From positions 5,270,001 to 5,334,000 of the forward strand of contig WWBZ02000016.1 of assembly GCA_011503125.2 (NCBI GenBank): DNA of 64,000 nt, given 5' to 3'. How positions within the stretch are numbered: position 1 is the stretch's first letter; the number at the start of each line of letters is the position of its first letter. The position numbers and the translations under genes were made by a program. Below, one piece after another: positions 55,861-64,000 of this stretch. The notes below the pieces were generated by a model. It saw only the letters and a list, made by a program, of their open reading frames with translations. It was not told where the DNA came from and did not search any database. The stretch comes from Botryosphaeria dothidea (Eukaryota; Ascomycota; Dothideomycetes; Botryosphaeriales; Botryosphaeriaceae).

Positions 55861-57177
55861 AGATAGATAGATAGATAAATTTATTTCTTTCCGATATAGC
55901 TCTTTTACGGGTTTATACGGAGCTAGCTATCTATAGTTATTTTACTCGAGGAGGAAAATCTTATCGCCTAGTAAAAACCTCTTCTTTCTATCTAGGCCTA
56001 TTTATTTCTACTAGTTCTATTTTTTCTTCTTACCGGTAGCGGCTACTATAGTAGCTCTATATTCGCCTACTAGCCCTATCTCTTTAGTTCTTATTTTCGT
56101 AGTTATCTAAGTCCTAGTATTTCCGGTAGTTCTTCTAGTTCCTCTTTCTAGTTATTCTTTTAGATTAGTTTCCTAGTAAGACTAAACTAACTAAGTAGCC
56201 CTAGACGTAGAAACTAGCCTATTACTACTTTAATCTTCTTCTTTATTAAGAAGAGAGAGTAGTAGTCCGTAGTTTCTATTCTTTAGAGTATCTATATTCT
56301 ACTCTATTAGAAGTAGAAGTAGAAGAGAAGAATATACTTTAGGGTTTATCTATACTAGCCGTATAGATAGATAGAACTAGAGTACTTTAGTATCTTACGC
56401 CTTAAGAGGAAGTTTTTTAGTCTAATATACTCTATACGTAGTATAGTAGCGAGTATACTCTATAGCTTAGATAGTTCGCTATAGATTTATCTAATTTTTA
56501 GGTTCTACTATATATTTTAGGCTACTAGCTTATCTTATCTTCTTTAGCTAGTAGACTTTATCTATCTCTTCTTCTACTTATTCTTATATACTATACGTAG
56601 CTTCGTTCGCTTTAAAAGACTCTAGTAGATAGAGAGATAGTAGTTAAGAAGTAAGTTTATTTTTTTTCTAAGTAGGATTCTTTTAGTAGGGCTAGTAGCG
56701 TCTCTAGTACTTAGAGTAGCCCGAGCTATCTATTTAATACTCTAGTAAGTTTTCTCTACTACTATCGCGACTAGGCTATCTCTAGCTCTAATAGTCTAGG
56801 CTAGTACTAGTTCGTCTAGATATAGTAAGAGTAGAAGAATCTCTATCTTATACTCTAAGATTTATATACTAGTTAACTTATACGCCCCTAAGATAGTACG
56901 TAAGTACTAGTTTTAGATCTTCTTTAGTAGCTAGATAGTTATTTTTCTCTATTCTAGAATTTTCTCTAGAATATACTATACTCTATAGCCGTAAGTAAGA
57001 ACTAGTCTTACTACGGCCGTATAGATATAATAGGCTTTAGTAAATAAGGCTCCCTAGGTAGACGCCGCGAGTTTAGAAAGAAATATATACTATTTAATTA
57101 CCTTAGCTTCTATTTCTCTAATATAGGATTTCTATCTAAGCTTATTATCTACGTAGACTTCTAGAATCTTAATTATA

Positions 57178-58010
57178 GATAGATAGATAAATTTATTTCT
57201 TCCCGATATAGCTCTCTTACGGGTTTATACGGGGCTAGCTATCTATAGTTATTTTATACGAGGGGGAAAACCTTTTCGCCTAGTAAAAACCCCTCCTCTC
57301 TCTCTAGATATACTATCCTATACTAGTTTTTATTTTTCCTTCTTACTAGTAGCGGCTACTATAGTAGCCCTATATTTATCTACTAGACCTATCTCTTTAG
57401 TTCTTATCCTCGTAGTTATCCGGGTCCTAGTAGTTCTAGTAGTCCTAGTTATCCTTCTAGTTCCTCTTCCTAGTTATCTTTCTATATTAGTTCTCTTACT
57501 AGGCTAAATTACTTAAGTAGCCCTAGGCGTAAGAACTAGTCTATTACTACTTTAATCCTCTTCTTTATTAAGAGGAGGGAGTAGTAGTCCGTAGTTCCTA
57601 CCCTTTAGAGTATCTATATTCTATTCTATTAGAAGTAGGGGTAGAAGAGAAGGATATACTTTAGGATTTATTTATACTAGCCGTATAGGCAGATAGAGCT
57701 AGGGTACCCTAGTACCTTGCGCCTTAAGAGGAAGTCCTCTAGTCTAATATACTCTATACGTAGTAGGGTGGCGAGTATACTTTATAGCTTAGGTAGTTCG
57801 CTATAGATTTATCTAATTTTTATATTCTACTATATACTTTAGGCTACTAGCTTATCTTATCTTCCCTAGCTAGTAGACTTTATCTATCTCTCCTTCTACT
57901 TATTCCTATATACTATACGTAGCTTCGTTCGCTCTAAGAGACTCTAGTAGATAGAGGGGTAGTAGTTAAGGAGTAAGTTTGCCTTTTTTCTAAGTAGGGT
58001 TCTTCTAGTA
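57178..58010 (-). mobile_element. LINE-B copy 5, 5'-truncated, nested in copy 4
   Basis: 833 bp of LINE-B 3' end. The target duplication is AATCTTAATTATA (57165-57177) and AATTTTAATTATA (58011-58023), one C-to-T apart. Copy 4 sequence resumes directly after it. Confidence 0.85.
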
Positions 58011-58139
58011 AATTTTAATTATAGGCTCTAGGTATTTAGTAAATCTAGAAATACGGATCTCTACTACTATATTAAATCTCCTTAGTTTCCTTATAAAATA
58101 AATAAGATAATACTTATCGGACGAGAAAGCTAACCTATA

Positions 58140-61100
58140 AGATAGATAAGATAAATTTATTTCTTCCCGATATAGCTTCCTTACGGGTCTATACGGGGCT
58201 AGCTATCTATAGTTATTTTACTCGAGGGGGAAAACCTTTTCGCCTAGTAAAAACCCCTCCTTTCTATCTAGGCCTATTTATCCCTACTAGTTCTATTTTT
58301 TCTTCTTACTAGTAGCGGCTACTATAGCAGCCCTATATTCGCCTACTAGCCCTACTTCTTTAGTTCTTATCCTCGTAGTTATCTAGATCCTAGTATTTCC
58401 GGTAGTCCTTCTAGTTCCTCTTTCTAGTTATCCTTCTAAATTAGTTTTCTAGCTAGACTAAACTAATTAAGCAGCCCTAGGCGTAGGAACTAGCCTATTA
58501 CTACTTTTATCTCCTTCTTTATTAAGAGGAGAGAGTAGTAGTCCGTAGTCCCTACTCTTTAGAGTATCTATACCCTATCCTATTAGAAGTAGGGGTAGAA
58601 GAGGAGGATATACTTTAGAGTTTATCTATACTAGCCGTATAGATAGATAGGGCTAGAGTACCCTAGCACCTTACGCTTTAAGAGGAAGTTCTCTAGTCTA
58701 ATATACTCTATACGTAGTAGAGTAGCGAGTATACTCTATAGCTTAGATAGTTCGCTATAGATTTATCTAATTTTTAGGTTCTACTATATACTTTAGGCTA
58801 CTAGCTTATTTTATCTTCCCTAGCTAGTAGACTTTATCTATCTCTTCTTCTACTTATTCCTATATACTATACGTAGCTTCGTTCGCTCCGGGAGACTCTA
58901 ATAGGTAGAGGGGTAGTAGTTAAGAAGTAAGTTTGTCTTTTTTCTAAGCAGGGTTCTTCTAGCCGGGCTAGCGGCGCCTCTAGTACTTAGAGTAGCCCGA
59001 GCTATCTATTTAATACTCTAGTAAGTTTCTTCTACTACTACCGCGACTAGGCTATTCCTAGCTCTAATAGTCTATACTAGTACTAGTTCGTCTAGGTATA
59101 GTAAGAGTAGGAGAATCCCCGTCTTATACTCTAAGGTCTATATACTAGTTAACTTATACGCCCCTAAGATAGTACGTAGGCACTAGTTTTAGATCTTCTT
59201 TAGTAGCTAGATAGCTATTTTTCTCTACCCTAGGGTTCCCTCTAGGGTATACTATACCCTATAGCCGTAGGTAAGAACTAGCCTTACTACGGCCGTATAG
59301 ATATAGCGGGCTTTAGTAAATAAGGCTCCCTAGGTAGACGCTGCGAGTCTAGATAGAGATATATACTATTTAATTGCCTTAGCTCCTATTTCCCTAATAT
59401 AGGGTCCCTATCTAAGCTTGTTGTCTACGTAGACTCCTAGAATCTTAATTATAGGCTCTAGGCATCTAGTAAATCTAGGGATACGGATTCCTACTACTAT
59501 ATTAAATCTCCTTAGTTTTCTTATAAAATAAATAAGGTAATACTTATCGGGCGAGAAAGCTGACCCGTAGGTAGCTGCCTAGTGCTCGCAAATTTAATAT
59601 GCTCCCTCTAGTATCCTATAGTTCTATTCTATAGATCTACTAAAGGTTAGAATATTAGTATTATCGACGAATCTAAGGGGGAAGGTATTACCCCTACGTA
59701 GCTGCGTAAGTAGGTTAGACGTAAAGAATAGGTAGAGTATCGGAGATAGTAAGGATCCCTAGGGAATCCCGGTTAGGGTCTAGATTGGTGGACTAATAAA
59801 GTCTCCGAAGGATAGCTAAGTAGTACGGTCCTATAGGAAGGATTAAGTAAATCTTTCTATCTATGCTAGGAGCCTTACCATCCTCATATTATAGAGAAGC
59901 CTCCTATGAGATATATGGTCGTATACTCCTGAGATGTCTAGGCTAAGGACTGAGGCTACCAGCCCAGGATCTTGCGCCTAGATAGTATAGATCTGTTCCG
60001 TAAGTAGGTCGAGGGCTGCTACTACTGACCTATTTCTCCTAGCTCCCATCTATATGTCGGGGAGCAGTTTGTGGGCCTTAGTAGCCTGGGAGATCCGATC
60101 TACCACAATCCTCTTAAGTAGCTTCCCTAGCGTGTTAAGTAAAGCAATCGGCCTAAATGACTTGGCTTTGGTATAGTTGTCCCTCTGTGGTTTCCTGAGG
60201 ACTACGGTAATAGAGCTTTTGAACTGCCTAGGGTGGTATCCAAGTGCGAGGCATCCCTGGAAGAGCCTGGTGAGTGGTCCACTTAGTGTCTGAGCACACT
60301 GCTTTAGAAACCTATTGATGATCTTATCTAGGCCTGGTACCTTATCTGGGGGAAGCTTCTTGATGGTGTGGATGACCTGCTCTTCGGCGAGGTCTTGGGG
60401 GATCTCCACTGGCACTGGGTATGTACACCCATCCAGGTCTGAGAGGTCGGTGGCCCTGGGAGGGGGGAAGAACTGGTTGATAAGGATTTCTGCCTTGGCC
60501 GGATTATCGTAGCGTAGTTGTCCATCTGCTCCCTGGAGGGGTGGGAACTGGGGTAGGGCTGGTGGTTCTTGTGCTTTTGTTCTTGCCCACTTTGAGAGCT
60601 TCCAGAGTGTAGATGGGTCTAAGGTGATCTTAGCTACTATTCTGCGCCATGCTTTTATTCTATCCCTTCTAATCTGCCTCTTCTTGCTGTTAGCAATAGT
60701 TTAGTATACTACCTAGTCCTCCTCCCTTCCTATAGCTGTCCACTTTCTTCTAGCTGCTCTAGCCTGGTGCACTAGGTCCGAACACTCCTTTATCCATTGT
60801 GTAGAGGCCCAGGGCGAGGGTCTCGCTACTAGGATGGTCTCCTAGATTGTCCTTTGGATGGCCTCCTGGAGCAGTATAGTAAAGTAATCTAGGTCTACTT
60901 TAGTGTTAAGAGGGGCTGTTTTAAGGTGTTCGAGCTTTAATTGGAGCATATTATTAGTTCTCTTCTAGTCTGCTTTCTTCCACTAGGGCCTTAGGGGGCG
61001 TAGTTCTGCGGGGGTAAGAGAAAAATTAAGTATAGTAAGGATAGGTAGGTGGTTAGAGGATGATTTAAGCTCCTGGCTAACTCTATAGCTAAGGATTCTC

Positions 61101-63281
61101 TCCTCTAGCCACCGTGATATAAAGATAAGGTCTAGAGTACTCTTACTACTACTATCTCGTCTAGTAATAGTGCCCCTTAGAAGGGCGAGGTTAAGATTAG
61201 CTGTGGTAGCTATCTTAATTAGGTTATCCGCTAGGGTATAGTATATTAGGGAGGTTATATCTCCCTAGATAGAATGGTAGAGGTTAAAGTCCCCTAGGAG
61301 AATGTGCTCCCCTAGTTTTCTAAGAACTTCCGGTAGAAGAAGTAGGGTTTCTAGAGCTATACTAGTGTAAGAGGCTGGCGGGGGATTATAGTAGTTATAG
61401 ATATAGATTATACGTGTTTTAGTAGTAAGGGATAGTGTAATAAGATCTAGTAAGTAGACTATTACTTGCTAGGAGTCGGGGGTAATAGCCTTGCTTATAA
61501 AGAAGTAGGTTCTTGCCGTCCCCTTCTAAGGGAAAACTATATGGTAGGCAGGATGTCTTACTATTATCTTAACCCTCGGGTTCCTCTAGGGTTCCTAGAT
61601 GGCTAGGATATAGTAGATTTTTGGGTCCACCTCCTTAAAGAGCGGGAGTATTACCCTATTCTTACTCTTATAGACGTTATACTATACGATAGAGATAGCG
61701 CCTGTGTCTAATATTAACTTTCTTCTATCTCTAAGTTAGGCTACGAGGGAGTCGGTGGTATAGGCTGCGAGGCGGAGGGGGTTCCCGCGGGCTTCTCCCT
61801 AGAGGCATGCTAGGAGCTATTAAGTTCGGTAAACCGTATTTAGTTAGGAGGTAGGGGGCGGCTTAAGTCCCTTGGCCTGCCTAGCCCTCTCTTAGTCGGC
61901 TTCTCCTCTCTAGGCCTCTTTCTTAGCCCGACCGTTAACTAGTTAGTTTAGGGCTATATCTTAGCTATAGGGCATCCTACCCTATACCTCTCTAGAGCCG
62001 CTAGGCGGGCCTAGGTAGTCTTTACCTAGTAGGCTCTACGTACTAGGCAGGCGTTACTCTAGGCCGTGTACTTTTATAAGTAGTTTATACACTATATTTT
62101 TTCCTTAGGGCACTCTTAGGTATTATATACCTCTATATACTAGCTATACTTATTCTCTCTTCTATAGTAGGTAGAGATATAGCTATAGTCCTAGCACTTA
62201 AAGTACTAGGTTACTATAAAGACTATACTATAGTATTCTACTATATAGAGCGTATAGTTACTAATAAGTTCTTTAGTAATAATCTAGTTAGCTACCTCGG
62301 GGTCTATAGTACTAAGAATAATCGCTAAGTAAGTTTTCCCCTCTAGGAGCTTCCTCTTTAGCTAGGCTAGCTTACTAATACGTAGTTCTAGGTATAGAGA
62401 TAGATTCTAATTCTAAAGGGTTTGGGCGGCCTAGGGATTCTTAATATTAATACCTTTAAGGGGAACGTTATAGACTAGTACTAAATAGAGCTACTAGTTA
62501 GGGCGGACTTTCCTACCTAGTTCTATAGTCTATTCCTAGTTCTAGAGGAGGGCTACTCTAGTCTAAGTATTAGGTATAAAGAGTTTAACGTTCCTACTAG
62601 GGAGCTTCTTAGTAGCTAGCACCTTTTTACACGCTAGGCTTTTTCCTATCTAAATCTTCTTAATAATAGCCTTATTAGAGAGATTAGCGATCTTCTATCT
62701 ATTAGTCTTATCTAGGAAGTATAGGGTAAGCTTAGTAGTAGCCGGGGGGGTAGAAGGCTTTAGGGCTACTCGGGCTATAATATTAGCCTAGCTAGGTACT
62801 ACGGGCGTAGGAGTAGTCTAGAGTTAGCTAACTATCTTCTAGACTTACTATACTTTCTTAAGAATATTCTTAAGGCCGGGTTCTTTAGTATTTACTTTCT
62901 AGTATATAGAGATATAATCCTAGAAGATTATCTTAGTAATATTAAGAAAATTTTTTACCTAGCTAGAGAGGACTAAAGAGAGGCTAGCGGATACTTATAG
63001 GGCTTAGAGGAGGATATCTACTATCTTTAAGACTCTTTTAACGTATTCTACGCTATACTAAATATTCTACGGTTTATTAGGAGTACGTTATAGTTAGATA
63101 GAGGTAGTTGCTAGAGGGAGCTATTCGCCCCTTCCTACGGCCTCTATATTAACTACGACGCGGCTATAGCTACTTTAAGTAGTATTTTAAGTCTCGCTAG
63201 ACCTAGAAGAGTCCCTAGGGCTCTCTCCCGGCGCCGTAGCTTAGGGTCGATTTTTTAGCGTAGTTATATTTTTTTTATAAT
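58140..63281 (-). mobile_element. LINE-B copy 6, full length, nested in copy 4
   Basis: About 5142 bp with the perfect 14-bp target duplication AAAGCTAACCTATA (58126-58139 and 63282-63295). It has the same gene order as copies 1 and 3. The outer parts are strongly RIPed, and about 59850-61000 is much less so, with normal CpA. The minus-strand 5' end shows the T/A-run leader (63268-63276) and an ORF1 start mutated from ATG to ATA. Confidence 0.9.
60050..60415 (-). pseudogene. LINE-B copy 6 ORF2 fragment: RT fingers
   Basis: Open 121-codon block with EEQVIHTIKKLPPDKVPG and FRPIALLNTLGKLLKRIV, collinear with the 299-codon block of copy 1. It is closed by a TAG just before the palm in the same place as in copy 1. 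It continues on the 5' side in another register (about 60525-60900). Inactive fragment. Confidence 0.8.
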
Positions 63282-64000
63282 AAAGCTAACCTATAGGTAG
63301 CTATCTAGTACTCGTAAATTTAATATACTCCCTCTAGTATCCTATAGTTCTATTCTATAGATCTACTAAAGATTAGAATATTAGTATTATTAATAAATTT
63401 AAGAGGAAAGATATTATCTCTACGTAGCTATATAAATAGGTTAGAAGTAAAGAATAGATAGAGTATTAGTAATAGTAAGAATCTCTAGAGAATTCCGGTT
63501 AAGATTTAGATTAGTAGACTAATAAAGTCTTTAAAGGATAGCTAAGTAGTACGGTCCTATAGAAAGAATTAAGTAAATCTTTCTACCTATTCTAGGAGTT
63601 TTACTATTCTTATATTATAGAGAAGCCTTCTATAAGATACGTAGTTATATACTTCTAAGATATCTAGGCTAAGGACTAAAGCTACTAGCCCTAGATCTTA
63701 TATCTAGATAGTATAGATCTATTCTATAAGTAGATTAAGAGCTACTACTACGGATCTATTTCTCTTAGCTTCTATCTATATATTAGAAAGTAGGCCGTAT
63801 ACTTTAGTAGCCTAGAAGATTCTATCTACTATAATTCTTTTAAGTAGCTTCTTTAGCGTATTAAGTAAAGTAATTAGTCTAAATAACTTAGCTTTAGTAT
63901 AGTCGTCCCTCTATAGTTTTCTAAGAACTACGATAATAGAGCTTTTAAACTATTTAGAGTAGTATTTAAGTACGAGATATTTTTAGAAGAGCTTAGTAAG

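Larger units (their letters stand above)
55861..64000 (-). mobile_element. LINE-B copy 4, old, RIPed, host of two later LINE-B insertions
   Basis: The element consists of 55861-57177, 58011-58139 and 63282-64000, which are collinear with full-length LINE-B. It continues beyond the right edge. It is the most heavily RIPed LINE-B here, consistent with being the oldest. Copy 5 and copy 6 interrupt it with target duplications. Confidence 0.85.

Overview
The window looks like a chromosome segment from a filamentous ascomycete (Pezizomycotina). The genes have short spliceosomal introns (about 48-75 bp). The repeats are Tad1/I-like LINEs, Gypsy chromoviruses and small solo LTRs. Most repeat DNA carries the signature of repeat-induced point mutation (RIP): CpA and TpG are almost absent, TpA is abundant and CpG is kept. 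The species cannot be named from the sequence.

Layout. 1-124: 3' end of one unrecognised gene. About 683-23,015: a nested block of two LINE-A copies in tandem, both on the minus strand. Copy 1 is split by a Gypsy chromovirus (3238-14623, 240-bp LTRs, 5-bp target duplication), which is itself split by a full-length LINE-B (6911-12050, 16-bp target duplication). About 23.3-39.1 kb: a largely un-RIPed island. It holds a three-gene metabolic group (Baeyer-Villiger monooxygenase, alpha/beta hydrolase, short-chain dehydrogenase), a small secreted cysteine-rich protein, and three decayed genes: a C2H2 zinc-finger protein, a DUF7580-type protein and a DUF2235 protein. Each decayed gene has been hit by 136- or 148-bp solo LTR-like elements with exact or near-exact 5-bp target duplications. 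39,121-40,108: an un-RIPed, 5'-truncated LINE-B with a 16-bp target duplication and a further 166-bp insertion. 40,595-41,859: an MFS transporter lacking its N-terminal half. About 42 kb to the end: a second nested repeat block. A RIPed Gypsy relic has been invaded by a chimeric LINE-B, a full-length LINE-B and a tRNA-related SINE that carries a second SINE in the opposite orientation; it is then cut by an older LINE-B into which two further LINE-B copies have inserted.

The BVMO, hydrolase and SDR are adjacent, and their chemistry is complementary: alcohol to ketone, ketone to ester or lactone, ester to acid plus alcohol. They may form a small catabolic or tailoring cluster, but the SDR has a premature stop and one BVMO intron has a non-standard donor. 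Almost everything else is mobile DNA, and exact target duplications allow much of the insertion order to be read directly.
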